DNA of 64,000 nt from assembly GCA_963720695.1 (NCBI GenBank), contig CAVRGG010000004.1, positions 868,001 through 932,000 of the forward strand. Direction: 5' to 3'. Each line of letters opens with the position of its first letter. The stretch's first letter is position 1. The notes below the pieces were generated by a model. That model saw only the letters and a program-made list of their open reading frames with translations, did no database searches and was not told the DNA's origin. Positions 36,045-44,490 of the stretch are shown piece after piece. The translations under genes and the position numbers were made by a program. Origin of the DNA: UBA668 sp963720695. GTDB taxonomy: Bacteria > Actinomycetota > Acidimicrobiia > Acidimicrobiales > Ilumatobacteraceae.

Positions 36045-36215
36045 CTCTCGATTGGTCGTCCACCGCCGAGGCGGTGACACGTTCGGACGTGAGGAGGGAT
36101 AGCGGTCCTCGTTCACGGCGAAGGCACCACACGAGAGCGCCACCGCTGCTGTTCCGCCGGAGGCCGGGCACGTACGAAGTGACCGACCTGTCGTTGTAAC
36201 GAAACCGACCCTAGC
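36045..36215 (-). ncRNA. Candidate cyclic-di-AMP (ydaO/yuaA) riboswitch leader
   Basis: The ~200-base leader of the NlpC/P60 gene contains, in order on the minus strand, CGGCGGAAC (36159-36151), GTGAACGAGG (36116-36107), a CCGCTATCCCTCC segment and GTCCGAAC (36088-36081). A GUCACCGCC/GGCGGUGGAC hairpin follows. These resemble conserved blocks of the ydaO motif, which commonly precedes NlpC/P60 and Rpf genes in actinobacteria. Several consensus positions (GGGGUGAAUC, GUCAGCUAAC) do not match exactly, so this is a candidate only. Confidence 0.38.
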
Positions 36216-36229
36216 GTCACGGAATTGCA

Positions 36230-36329
36230 ACAATCAACCCGCGAGGCAACATTTCGTCATCGATTCGTCATCTGACCGAGGGCTGTTCGTCATCCTCGTG
36301 AGCACACCGTCGCCGCCTAGAGTGCGCAC
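36230..36329. promoter_or_regulatory. Intergenic promoter region between NlpC/P60 and MocA-like genes
   Basis: No gene seen. Three direct TTCGTCATC repeats lie between about 36252 and 36294. TAGAGT (36318-36323) is six bases before the GTG at 36330 and is a likely -10 for a leaderless mocA-like message. The NlpC/P60 promoter should lie at the left part, on the minus strand, but I cannot place it exactly. Confidence 0.45.
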
Positions 36330-36896
36330 GTGCCCCGCGTCGCCGCACTTCTCGCCGCCGGCGACGGCTCGCGCTTCCATGGACCGACGCACAAGCTGCT
36401 CGCGGCGTGGAACGGCCGGTCCGTCTGGGACCGCTCCCTCGACCACGCTCGATCGGCCGGCTTCGACCATGTGATCGTCGTCACCGGCGCGGTCGCGTTG
36501 CCGGTGCCCGAGGGCGTGGAGCACCGTCCCAACCCGCAGTGGCACCTCGGCCAGGCAACGTCGGTGATCGTCGCCATCGAGGCGGCGGCGGCACTCGGTG
36601 CGGATGCCGTCACCATCGGGCTCGCCGATCAACCCTTCGTCAGCACGAGCGCGTGGCAACAGGTCGCCGACGCCCCGCCTGACTGCCGGATCGTGATCGC
36701 CGAATACGACGGCCGGCCCGGGCCGCACCCCGTCCGCCTCGGCGCCGAGGTCTGGCCGCTCCTTCCGCGCGACGGCGACGAGGGCGCGAGATCACTGCTT
36801 CGCCTGTACCCCACGTGGGTCTGCCGAATACCATGCCTAGGCTCAGGCGCCGACATCGACACCGTGGAGGATCTGGACCGATGGAAAAGCTGCTGA
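36330..36896 (+). CDS. MobA/MocA-like molybdenum cofactor nucleotidyltransferase
   Basis: 188 residues of the NTP-transferase-3 fold. The N-terminal signature LLAAGDGSRFHGPTHKLLA and the downstream GLADQPFVS are those of MocA/MobA enzymes, which add CMP or GMP to molybdopterin. Because CoxL-type enzymes use the cytosine dinucleotide form, a CTP-dependent MocA role fits the location between XdhC and CoxG genes. Start GTG 36330. The 3' end overlaps coxG by 16 bases. Confidence 0.82.
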   Translation: MPRVAALLAAGDGSRFHGPTHKLLAAWNGRSVWDRSLDHARSAGFDHVIVVTGAVALPVPEGVEHRPNPQWHLGQATSVIVAIEAAAALGADAVTIGLADQPFVSTSAWQQVADAPPDCRIVIAEYDGRPGPHPVRLGAEVWPLLPRDGDEGARSLLRLYPTWVCRIPCLGSGADIDTVEDLDRWKSC

Positions 36897-37594
36897 ACGA
36901 ATTCACCGTCAATCGTTCCATCGCTCACGCCTGGGCGGTCCTCGTCGACCTGGAGCGCATCGCGCCGTGCATGCCCGGCGCCCAACTGCAGGAGATCGAG
37001 GGCGACGTCTACCGGGGTGTGGTAAAGGTGAAGCTCGGCCCCATCTCCACGCAGTTCAAGGGCCAGGCGTCCTTTCTGGAGCGCGACGACGAGCACCACC
37101 GAGCGGTCCTCAAGGGCGAGGGCCGCGACACCGGAGGCAAGGGCAACGCCGACGCACTCATCACGGCCCAACTCGAAGAGGTCTCCGCGCACGTCACCAA
37201 GTGCGTCGTCGCCACCGATCTGCGCATCAGCGGCAAGGTCGCCCAGTTCGGCCGCGGCGTGATGGGCGACGTCAGCGAGAAGCTGATGACCCAGTTCGCC
37301 AACAACCTCAACACCATGCTCGACGCCGAGGCGGACGACCCGGCCGAAGCCGCGGCCGCCGCCGCCGAAGCCACGGCTCATGCCGACGAGGTCGCCGCGG
37401 CCGCTGCAGCGGCCGAGCCGGCACCGGTCGCGTCGACCAGCGACGCACCGCCCGCGGTGCGCGCCATCCAGGGACCTGCCGCAGAGCCGATCGAGCTGTC
37501 CGGAGTGGCCGGCTCCGCAGTGCTCAAGCGCCTCATCCCCACGCTCGGCGGCCTCGTGCTCTTGCTGCTCGTGCTGCGTCGCCTGCGCAAGTGA
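36881..37594 (+). CDS. coxG: CoxG-like SRPBCC protein with C-terminal membrane anchor
   Basis: 237 residues. The CoxG/SRPBCC domain spans residues 1-150 (FTVNRSIAHAWAVLVDLERI, CMPGAQL, KLGPISTQFKGQASF). An Ala-rich linker and a C-terminal helix (LIPTLGGLVLLLLVLRRLRK) follow. CoxG recruits CO dehydrogenase to the membrane in carboxydotrophs and probably does the same for this hydroxylase. ATG 36881 overlaps the nucleotidyltransferase gene. The tail-anchored layout is typical. Confidence 0.88.
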   Translation: MEKLLNEFTVNRSIAHAWAVLVDLERIAPCMPGAQLQEIEGDVYRGVVKVKLGPISTQFKGQASFLERDDEHHRAVLKGEGRDTGGKGNADALITAQLEEVSAHVTKCVVATDLRISGKVAQFGRGVMGDVSEKLMTQFANNLNTMLDAEADDPAEAAAAAAEATAHADEVAAAAAAAEPAPVASTSDAPPAVRAIQGPAAEPIELSGVAGSAVLKRLIPTLGGLVLLLLVLRRLRK

Positions 37595-37597
37595 CCC

Positions 37598-38041
37598 GTG
37601 CACGACCACGATCTGGTCACCGAACTGCTGGGCAGGCTCCCGCAGAGTGAGTTCGAGGTGGTCGTACGCGACAGCGGCGGCGAGCCTGTGGTGCTGCGCA
37701 ATGCCCCGTTCCTCCACGACGGCACGCCCATGCCCACCCGCTACTGGCTCGCCGGCCGCGAGGTCACCAAACGGGTCAGCCGACTCGAAGCCGCCGGAGG
37801 CGTCCGGCGGGCCGAAGCCGAGCTCGACCCCGACGCCATCGCCGACGCCCATCGACGGTACGCCCTCGAGCGAGACGCGGCGATCTCCGCCGACCATGTC
37901 GGCCCGCGACCGTCGGGCGGGGTCGCCGGCACCCGCACCGGCGTCAAGTGCCTGCACGCGCACTACGCCTGGTTCTTGGCCGGCGGCGACGATCCGGTCG
38001 GCCGATGGGTGGCCGACCATCTCGACGAGGTGAGCCCGTGA
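37598..38041 (+). CDS. DUF501 family protein
   Basis: 147 residues. The DUF501 signature GVAGTRTGVKCLHAHYAWFLAGG (split here as GVAGTRTGVKC and LHAHYAWFLAGG) is near the C-terminus, together with PTRYWLAGREVTKRVSRLEA. Function is unknown. In many actinobacteria it follows ftsB; here it lies 27 kb away and starts four bases after coxG. GTG 37598 start. Its stop overlaps the next GTG. Confidence 0.85.
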   Translation: MHDHDLVTELLGRLPQSEFEVVVRDSGGEPVVLRNAPFLHDGTPMPTRYWLAGREVTKRVSRLEAAGGVRRAEAELDPDAIADAHRRYALERDAAISADHVGPRPSGGVAGTRTGVKCLHAHYAWFLAGGDDPVGRWVADHLDEVSP

Positions 38042-38529
38042 GCACCCTGCACGTCTCGCTCGGCGAGCGCCACTGCGACTTCCGTCTCGACGACGCCCTC
38101 TACGTGGTGCCCGTGGGTTGCGCGACGCTCACCGACGGCCTGGCCCACGACCCGCCGCGACCCGAGGAGCTCACCAACGCCATCGGACTGGTCCTCGACC
38201 ACCTCGAGGACGTCACCCGAGAGCTGCCGATGGCGCAGGCCGCGGACCGGGTCGAGTTCGCCGGCCCCGGCGTGCCCGCCGTCGCCTCTGTCGATGTGGG
38301 GGGCGACGTGGAGTTGCCCTATCTGCTCGACCGCGTCGCCGCCGAGGACGTGTTCCGCACGTTGGTCACCGAGCGCCGCGACGATCGGATCAACAACCCC
38401 GGTCTCCCGCCGAGCATGGTCCACGCCGTCCTCGGCGTGGTCAGCGCCGTCGTGGCCACGATGCGCTTCCTGCAGGCCGATGCCGTGTGGCTGGTCGACG
38501 AGACCGAGACGCCGGAGCAGCGGCAGTGA
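38038..38529 (+). CDS. Hypothetical protein following DUF501
   Basis: 163 residues, acidic, no signal peptide or membrane helix. I recognise no family. The C-terminal part (LPPSMVHAVLGVVSAVVATM) is hydrophobic and helical. GTG 38038 overlaps the DUF501 stop and its own stop overlaps the GNAT start, so the three genes are translationally coupled. In other actinobacteria the gene after DUF501 is exopolyphosphatase; I see no phosphatase motifs here. Confidence 0.65.
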   Translation: MSTLHVSLGERHCDFRLDDALYVVPVGCATLTDGLAHDPPRPEELTNAIGLVLDHLEDVTRELPMAQAADRVEFAGPGVPAVASVDVGGDVELPYLLDRVAAEDVFRTLVTERRDDRINNPGLPPSMVHAVLGVVSAVVATMRFLQADAVWLVDETETPEQRQ

Positions 38530-39161
38530 GCCCCCGCGGTTCCTCCCACCCGTCGTTGCCCTCGGGCGGCGGCGCCATCCGGCTCTACGGGCAGCGGGTG
38601 ATGCTGCGGCCGCTGTCGCCGGCCGACTGGCCGCAATGGGCCGACGTCCGTCACCGCAACGACCAGTGGCTCACCAAGTGGGAGCCGCTGCGGCCCGCGA
38701 ACCTGCTCGACCCCACTCGGGATCGCGACGCGTTCATGTCCCGTTGCGGCGCCCGCGACCGGGACCGCCAGATGGGTGTCGCCTACGGCTTCGGGTTGTT
38801 CGTGGGGGCCGACTTCGCCGGCGAGATCAACCTCAACGGCGTCGTGCGCGGCGCCCTGCAGACCGGCACGGTGGGCTACTGGATCGACGAAGCAAAGGCC
38901 GGGAACCGCTACGTCGCCGAGGGCGTGGTCGCGCTCGCCCGCTTCGCGTTCGACCAGTTGCACCTCCACCGGCTGGAGATCTGCATCGTGCCGCGCAACA
39001 CCAACTCTCGGCGGGTGATGGAGGTGCTGGCGATCCGCGAGGAAGGAGTGGCCCAGCGCTTCCTCGAGATCAACGGCGTGTGGGAGGACCACGTGCGCTA
39101 CGGCATCACGGCTGAGGAGTGGCTCGAACGCCGCGACGAACTCAGCGCCGCATGGTTGTGA
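38526..39161 (+). CDS. GNAT acetyltransferase (RimJ/RimL-like)
   Basis: 211 residues. The GNAT fold is indicated by VMLRPLSPADWPQWADVR, GYWIDEAKAGNRYVAEGVVA, HRLEICIVPRNTNSRRVME and GITAEEWLERR. RimJ-type enzymes acetylate N-termini of ribosomal proteins, but the family is broad. GTG 38526 overlaps the preceding stop. It ends the coxG-DUF501 gene run. Confidence 0.87.
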   Translation: MSPRGSSHPSLPSGGGAIRLYGQRVMLRPLSPADWPQWADVRHRNDQWLTKWEPLRPANLLDPTRDRDAFMSRCGARDRDRQMGVAYGFGLFVGADFAGEINLNGVVRGALQTGTVGYWIDEAKAGNRYVAEGVVALARFAFDQLHLHRLEICIVPRNTNSRRVMEVLAIREEGVAQRFLEINGVWEDHVRYGITAEEWLERRDELSAAWL

Positions 39162-39188
39162 CACCAGTCGGGGCGGATGCGAACTGCG

Positions 39189-39506
39189 TCAGGCTTGTTC
39201 GGCGACGAGACGCGTTGCCTGCGCCTTCGCCTTGCGCACGCTGCTGCGGCGCTTCCACTCCTTGACCTTCCAGTGACGGAGGCGCTTGGGTGAGGCGTTC
39301 TTGATCGCCTTCTCCGCGTCGTGGTGGTGGGCCGGAACCCAGGCTCTGCCGGGCTCGTGGACCTCGTCGGGCTCGTAACCGGCACTCACCTGCGCCGCAA
39401 CTGACTGCAACTCGCTGTTGATGCGGTGCCGTTCGTTGTGGGCATGTGCTCGCACGTCCATCTTCGGTGGCGGAACCACGTCTTGGCTGCGATGGCGCTG
39501 GCTCAT
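39189..39506 (-). CDS. Small basic hypothetical protein
   Basis: 105 residues, rich in Arg, Lys, His and Gln, with a very basic C-terminus (KRLRHWKVKEWKRRSSVRK). The ATG at 39506 is preceded by ACGGAGGTACCT, one of the strongest ribosome sites in the window. This supports a real gene with high translation, unlike the many leaderless neighbours. Nucleic-acid binding is a guess from charge. It converges with the GNAT gene. Confidence 0.6.
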   Translation of the reverse strand: MSQRHRSQDVVPPPKMDVRAHAHNERHRINSELQSVAAQVSAGYEPDEVHEPGRAWVPAHHHDAEKAIKNASPKRLRHWKVKEWKRRSSVRKAKAQATRLVAEQA

Positions 39507-39635
39507 AGGTACCTCCGTGTTGTGTTCGGAATGTACGGCTGCTGCTCTCCGTGACTGCACGCTAGACCCGCGACCCGGCCCCGGGTAGAGGCTTTCGGTA
39601 ACAGTTCTGCGCGCTTTTGCCCTGGTACGGGCCTT

Positions 39636-40394
39636 TCAGCGGGGCTTGGAGGAGATCTTGGCCTGCAGGGCCGCGATGCGTTCCGCGAACCACGGCTGGC
39701 GCGTGCTCCACACCTGCGGTGTCAGCTCGCGGTCGACGGCCTCGGGGTGAGAGCGGACGTCGGCCATGTCCTGGATCGTCTTCTTCACCTCGATGACCAG
39801 CTCTCGCGGCGCACTGGCAGCGCGGGCGGCCATCTCGTGCGCAGCGGCGAGCAGCTGGTCGTCCTCGACGCACCGGTGCACGAGGCCGACACGCTCGGCC
39901 TCCGTGCCGTCCATGACCTCGCCGAACACGACCCCGGCGAACGTGGCCTGGGGGCCGACGATGCGCCGCAGCATCCAGGTGTGGCCGCCGCCGGGGTGGA
40001 TGCCGATCTGGAGGAAGCGAGTGTCGAACTTCGCCCGACGTCCGGCGAGGCGCACATCACAACCGAGCGCGAGGTTCATCCCCGCACCGACCGCGGCGCC
40101 GTTGACGGCCGCCAGGGTGGGCAGGGGGCTGCGGGCGATGCGCAAGAACCCCTCGTAGATGGTCCCGAGGCTGTCCTTGCTCGATTCGGCGAGGTTGCCC
40201 AGGTTGGCACCGGCGCAGAACGCCGGCGCGGTGCCGGTGACGACGAGCGCGCCGATCGCCTCGTCGTGCTCGATGGTGTCCATCGCGGCGATGATCTCGG
40301 CGACCATCGGTGCCGTGAGCGTGTTGCGTTCGGCGGGGTTGTTGAGCGTGAGGGTGGCGACACCGTCGGCCACATCGACGAGTACGAGCGACAT
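39636..40394 (-). CDS. Enoyl-CoA hydratase/isomerase (crotonase) family protein
   Basis: 252 residues. Crotonase signature regions are present: NNPAERNTLTAPM, APAFCAGANLGNL (first oxyanion-hole region) and AVNGAAVGAGMNLALGCDVR (second). The fold hydrates or isomerises acyl-CoA esters. The Glu normally at position ~144 falls in HPGGGHTWMLRR, where it is not obvious, so the exact reaction is uncertain. Start ATG 40394; the frame upstream of it is a shadow. Confidence 0.87.
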   Translation of the reverse strand: MSLVLVDVADGVATLTLNNPAERNTLTAPMVAEIIAAMDTIEHDEAIGALVVTGTAPAFCAGANLGNLAESSKDSLGTIYEGFLRIARSPLPTLAAVNGAAVGAGMNLALGCDVRLAGRRAKFDTRFLQIGIHPGGGHTWMLRRIVGPQATFAGVVFGEVMDGTEAERVGLVHRCVEDDQLLAAAHEMAARAASAPRELVIEVKKTIQDMADVRSHPEAVDRELTPQVWSTRQPWFAERIAALQAKISSKPR

Positions 40395-40445
40395 GTGCGT
40401 CACCGTAGCCAACGCACTCCCCCGGGCAGCTACCGTCGTATCGAC

Positions 40446-41024
40446 ATGCTCGACCATGTGTTCACCGATGCCATCAGCGCCCTTCGTGACGCATTCGAAT
40501 CCGCGTTCCTGGAGCGGCAACCGTTCGAGGAGCACTTCCAAGCCGACGTCCTGCTCGGCGACCTGACGTGGGAGACCAGCTACGGGCTGCCCGGCGAGGA
40601 GAACCCTCCGGGGGTCGTCGCCCACATCACCTTCGACTGGCCGTCGTGGAGCCAGACCGCCTACCGCCAGTGGTACGTCGAAGAGGTGCTCGATCGATTG
40701 CCGGCGATCGAGATGGAGATCGTCTTCCGTGTGCAGAACCTGGCCGAGCCGATGGATCCGGCGCGGGTGTACGCGATCGCTCCCGAGGTCAGCCCGCTGA
40801 TCGGTGACGGACGGCTGGAACGGGCCGGCGTCACCGCCGAGGTGGCCTACGGCGATCAGGAGGGCGAGTTGCCCGACCATGCGATGGAGGCCACGTACGA
40901 GGGGCTCTACGAGCTCGCCGAAGCAGCCCTCGACGACGGTGCGACCACGCTGCTCGACGACCACTTCGGCGCCCTCGGCGGGTGGATCGCCGCGACCCTG
41001 GTGAAGCTGGCCGACCTGCGATAG
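40446..41024 (+). CDS. Hypothetical protein
   Basis: 192 residues, acidic, no membrane segment. I do not recognise the family. It contains DLTWETSYGLPGEENPPGVV and a central IEMEIVFRVQNLAEP strand region. Its position between two crotonase genes, divergent from the first and 43 bases before the second, suggests a link to acyl-CoA metabolism, but nothing in the sequence proves it. ATG 40446 is preceded by TACCGT (40431-40436). Confidence 0.65.
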   Translation: MLDHVFTDAISALRDAFESAFLERQPFEEHFQADVLLGDLTWETSYGLPGEENPPGVVAHITFDWPSWSQTAYRQWYVEEVLDRLPAIEMEIVFRVQNLAEPMDPARVYAIAPEVSPLIGDGRLERAGVTAEVAYGDQEGELPDHAMEATYEGLYELAEAALDDGATTLLDDHFGALGGWIAATLVKLADLR

Positions 41025-41067
41025 CCGCGCCTCGCCCACGGCGCGAGCGATGTGCCATCGTCGCAGC

Positions 41068-41847
41068 ATGTCCGACGTCGTGCTCTACGAGGTGAGCGAA
41101 CGCATCGCCACCATCACCCTCAACCGGCCCGAGGCGCGCAACGCGCTCTCCAGCGAGGTGCTGCGCCTGCTCCCCCAACGGATGAAGGAGGCCGACGTCG
41201 ACGAGGGCGTCGACGTGGTGATCCTCACCGGCACCGACCCCGCGTTCTGCGCGGGGCTCGACCTCAAGGAGTTGGGGTCGAGCGCCGGCAACCTCGGCGC
41301 GACCGGCGCCGACGGCGCCCCCAATCGTGACGGTGTCCGCGGGCCGTTCCCGTCGATGAGCAAGCCCGTCATCGGCGCGGTCAACGGTGTCGCGATCACG
41401 GGCGGGTTCGAGTTGGCGCTCAACTGTGACTTCCTGGTGGCCAGCGAGCACGCCAAGTTCGGCGACACCCACGCCCGCGTCGGTGTGATGCCCGGATGGG
41501 GCCTGACCGTGCTGCTGCCCCAGGCGATCGGGGTCCGCAGGGCCAGGGAGATGAGCTACACCGGCAACTTCATGCTGGCCGAGGAGGCGCTGCAGTTCGG
41601 TCTCGTGAACCACGTGGTCGCCCACGACCAGCTCATCGCGACGACCCGTCGACTGGCGCTCGACATGATCGGCAACGATCAACCCGGCGTCCGCCAGATC
41701 CGCGCCACCTACGACGAGATCACGCGCGACCACGCCGGTTGGCAGATCGAGGCGACCAACGCGGCGCGTTGGCAACGCGAGATGTTCAGCCCCGAGAAGG
41801 TCGAGGCGCGGCGGATCGCGATCCAGGAGCGCGGTCGGAAGATGTGA
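41068..41847 (+). CDS. Enoyl-CoA hydratase
   Basis: 259-residue crotonase. It contains TLNRPEARNALSSEV, PAFCAGLDLKEL and GAVNGVAITGGFELALNCDF, with GVMPGWGLTVLLPQ in the catalytic region. It probably acts in fatty-acid or branched-chain acyl-CoA oxidation. ATG 41068 gives the family N-terminus (SDVVLYEVSERIATITLNR); the frame from 41050 adds six unlikely residues. It is about as distant from the 39636 crotonase as family members usually are, so not a recent duplication. Confidence 0.9.
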   Translation: MSDVVLYEVSERIATITLNRPEARNALSSEVLRLLPQRMKEADVDEGVDVVILTGTDPAFCAGLDLKELGSSAGNLGATGADGAPNRDGVRGPFPSMSKPVIGAVNGVAITGGFELALNCDFLVASEHAKFGDTHARVGVMPGWGLTVLLPQAIGVRRAREMSYTGNFMLAEEALQFGLVNHVVAHDQLIATTRRLALDMIGNDQPGVRQIRATYDEITRDHAGWQIEATNAARWQREMFSPEKVEARRIAIQERGRKM

Positions 41848-41862
41848 TGACCGGGGAGGCGC

Positions 41863-42300
41863 TCAGCCGACGATCGGGTGAGTGATCGTGACCCGGTACT
41901 GCACCGTCATCGGGAAGTCCGAGTTGTGACAGACCATCGACAACCACGGCCACCCGAGGTGTGGCTCCTGCTCCGTCGGCACCAGCGTGACTGAGACCTC
42001 GCCCACCCCGTAGGGCAGGCGCAGATCGGTCCTCGCGTCCACCACGATCTGGGTCGGGACCACCTCGGGCACGCACACGGCGCCGGCGATCGGGACCGCG
42101 AACGCCTCGGGAACGTAGAACGCGACCGGCGAGCCCGGATCGGCCTGTCCGCTGCTGCGCACGACCATCCGGGGCATCTGCTGCGGACCCACGGCGGCCA
42201 CACCGGTGAGGACCACCATCTGCAAGGGCGCCCCGTCGGCGCCCGTCACCCGGAACTGCAGCGTCGGCCGCGGGTTCGCCTGCTGCACCACGTACTCCAT
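41863..42300 (-). CDS. Hypothetical protein
   Basis: 145 residues, mostly beta-strand in character, with no signal peptide. I do not recognise it. ATG 42300 has a good ribosome site (GGGAGGTCGGCG). It contains two Cys and a central VCVPEVVPTQIVVDAR segment. It is 45 bases downstream of the SGNH hydrolase gene on the same strand and may be co-transcribed. Confidence 0.65.
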   Translation of the reverse strand: MEYVVQQANPRPTLQFRVTGADGAPLQMVVLTGVAAVGPQQMPRMVVRSSGQADPGSPVAFYVPEAFAVPIAGAVCVPEVVPTQIVVDARTDLRLPYGVGEVSVTLVPTEQEPHLGWPWLSMVCHNSDFPMTVQYRVTITHPIVG

Positions 42301-42345
42301 CGCCGACCTCCCTGTCGGGCGCGATGGTAGACCCGGCCGCGACGG

Positions 42346-43296
42346 TCAGATGGCGGCGCCGCGGGCGCGCAGGTCGTTCTTGACCGCCTCGGCGATGTCG
42401 AGGGCGAGGATCTCCGCGCCGGTGACGTTGAGGTGGAACCCGTCGTCGGCACGCACGTCCTTGCCCTCACCGTCTCGGGGATCGACGACGAACTCGGCCC
42501 AGCCGCCGTTGCGTCCGCTGAAGCGGAGCCACGTGTCGACGAAGACCACCTTGTCCGGACGCTTGGCGGCCTCGGCCCGGACGACCTCGTCCTGCACCTG
42601 CAGGCGGGCCGTCACATCGGGGTTGTCGTCGTTGGGGATCCCCACCCACACGAGTGTGCGGTTGCCGTCCGACAGGTAGTCCATGACCTCTCCGACCCGC
42701 TTGCCGTACTCGGCCTTCCAGTCGGCGTCGTCGGCACCCGATGCCGGCGCGTGCGCGACCGCCCAGGTCTTGTCGGCGTTGCGGAGCCCTTGCGCGTCGT
42801 TCCCTCCGAACGTGACCACGACGATGTCGGGGTTCACCCGCGGAACCACCTCGCGCATGTGCGCCGGCCAGTCGAAGAAGTCGGGCCGTGACAGCCCCGA
42901 CGAGGTCTTGTAGTCGAGCTCGGTGGACACGATGCCGGTCTGGTCCATGAGCGTCTTCAGGTACGGGCCGAAGCTGCCCGCATCGGAGTCACCCAGGATC
43001 AGCAACTCGGCCGGATTCTCGGCCGTCGGAGTGGTGCGCTCCTTGACCGGCGGTTGGGTCGTGGTCGTCGGCGTGAGCGTGGTGGGGGTGACGCCGTCGT
43101 TGACCACGGTGTTGGTCGAGGGAGCGGCGGGGGTGATGGCCTTGGCGTCGTCGCCGCCGAACACGCCGCTGACGACGGTGTAGGCGCTGTAGAGCACGAA
43201 CATCACGAGTCCGAGCGCGACGAGTCGCCGCACCATGTAGGTGCGCCGATCGACCCGCCGGCGCGGCGACTGAGGAGGGCGATTCCCGTACGACAT
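42346..43296 (-). CDS. Membrane-anchored SGNH/GDSL hydrolase (DUF459-like)
   Basis: 316 residues. An Arg-rich N-terminus and one helix (LVALGLVMFVLYSAYTVVSG) are followed by a Thr/Pro-rich extracytoplasmic linker and an SGNH domain. Block I is LILGDSDAGSFG, block III FGGNDAQGL and block V DGFHLN. Such proteins often act as acyl esterases on cell-envelope glycans. ATG 43296 (MSYGNRPPQ) is chosen; the 21 residues upstream of it look untranslated. Confidence 0.82.
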   Translation of the reverse strand: MSYGNRPPQSPRRRVDRRTYMVRRLVALGLVMFVLYSAYTVVSGVFGGDDAKAITPAAPSTNTVVNDGVTPTTLTPTTTTQPPVKERTTPTAENPAELLILGDSDAGSFGPYLKTLMDQTGIVSTELDYKTSSGLSRPDFFDWPAHMREVVPRVNPDIVVVTFGGNDAQGLRNADKTWAVAHAPASGADDADWKAEYGKRVGEVMDYLSDGNRTLVWVGIPNDDNPDVTARLQVQDEVVRAEAAKRPDKVVFVDTWLRFSGRNGGWAEFVVDPRDGEGKDVRADDGFHLNVTGAEILALDIAEAVKNDLRARGAAI

Positions 43297-43411
43297 CGAA
43301 ACCTGCACAAGGTTACGAGGGAATGAACGATGAACCGCGGCCTTCCGCCACAGGTACACTCCGGAGCGGATATTTCATCCACAATCCCAACACTCCAAGG
43401 GGGAGACAATC

Positions 43412-44455
43412 ATGGGCAAGAGCAAGCGCCTCGCGGCACTCGCGCTCGTCGCAACCTTCGGCGTCATGGCCGCAGCGTGCGGCAGCGACTCCAGTTCCAG
43501 CAACGACACCACGGGCGGCACGAGCGCCCCCGCCGGCCCGAAGGTCGGCGTCGCCTTCGACACCGGCGGCCGCGGTGACGGCACGTTCAACGACTCCGCA
43601 GCTCGTGGAGCCGACCAGGCCAAGGCCGACATGGGTGCCACCGTCGACGAGCTCGAAGCCACCACTGCGGACGACCGCAAGCCGAACCTCGAGACCCTCA
43701 CCAACAACGGTGACAACCCGGTCATCGCCGTCGGCTTCGCCTTCGGTGACGGCCTCGCCGTCGTGGCCGCTGCCAACCCGAACACCAGCTACGCGATCGT
43801 CGACGGCTTCATCGACAACGCTCCGGCCAACGTCACCTTCCTCGGCTTCGCCGAGCAGGAGGGTTCGTTCCTCGTCGGTGCCGCTGCGGCGCTGAAGAGC
43901 AAGACCGGTCACATCGGCTTCATCGGTGGCCAGGAGATCGACCTCATCAAGAAGTTCGAGGCCGGCTACACCGCTGGTGCCAAGTACATCAACCCCGACA
44001 TCAAGGTCGAGGTGCAGTACCTCGGCGCCGCCGGCGACAACGCCGCGTGGGGCTCGCCCGACAAGGCCAAGGAAATCGCCAACGGCTGGTACGCCGACGG
44101 TGCTGACATCATCTACACCGCCGCCGGCGGTTCGGGTGCGGGCACCATCGAGGCTGCCGTCGAGTCGAACGCCTGGGCGATCGGCGTCGACAGCGACCAG
44201 TACCTCACCGCCACGCCGGACCAGCAGAAGCACATCCTCACCTCGATGCTGAAGCGGGTCGACACCTCGGTGTACGACACGATCAAGCAGTTCAAGGACG
44301 GCACGCTCAAGGGCGGCTTCGCGACGTACGACCTCAAGAACAACGGCGTCGACTACTCCACCTCGGGTGGCTACCTCGACGACGTGAAGGACAAGCTCGA
44401 CAAGATCAAGGCCGACATCATCGCCGGCACGATCACGGTGCCGACCGCACCCTGA
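43412..44455 (+). CDS. BMP-family nucleoside-binding lipoprotein (PnrA/BmpA-like)
   Basis: 347 residues. The lipoprotein signal ends VMAAACGSD, followed by a Ser/Asn/Thr linker and the periplasmic-binding-protein fold typical of the Bmp family (KVGVAFDTGGRGDGTFNDSA, GFAEQEGSFLVGAAAAL, GFIGGQEIDLIKKFEAGYTAG). It captures purine or other nucleosides for the ABC importer encoded next. ATG 43412 has the ribosome site AAGGGGGAGACAATC. Codon use is strongly biased, as expected for high expression. Confidence 0.92.
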   Translation: MGKSKRLAALALVATFGVMAAACGSDSSSSNDTTGGTSAPAGPKVGVAFDTGGRGDGTFNDSAARGADQAKADMGATVDELEATTADDRKPNLETLTNNGDNPVIAVGFAFGDGLAVVAAANPNTSYAIVDGFIDNAPANVTFLGFAEQEGSFLVGAAAALKSKTGHIGFIGGQEIDLIKKFEAGYTAGAKYINPDIKVEVQYLGAAGDNAAWGSPDKAKEIANGWYADGADIIYTAAGGSGAGTIEAAVESNAWAIGVDSDQYLTATPDQQKHILTSMLKRVDTSVYDTIKQFKDGTLKGGFATYDLKNNGVDYSTSGGYLDDVKDKLDKIKADIIAGTITVPTAP

Positions 44456-44490
44456 TCGATCACGTCGATCACCACTGAGTAGGTAGGTAC

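Noticed and set aside
43330..43578. Small open frame over the start of the BMP lipoprotein
   Set aside because: Overlaps the signal peptide region of a well-supported gene in another frame.
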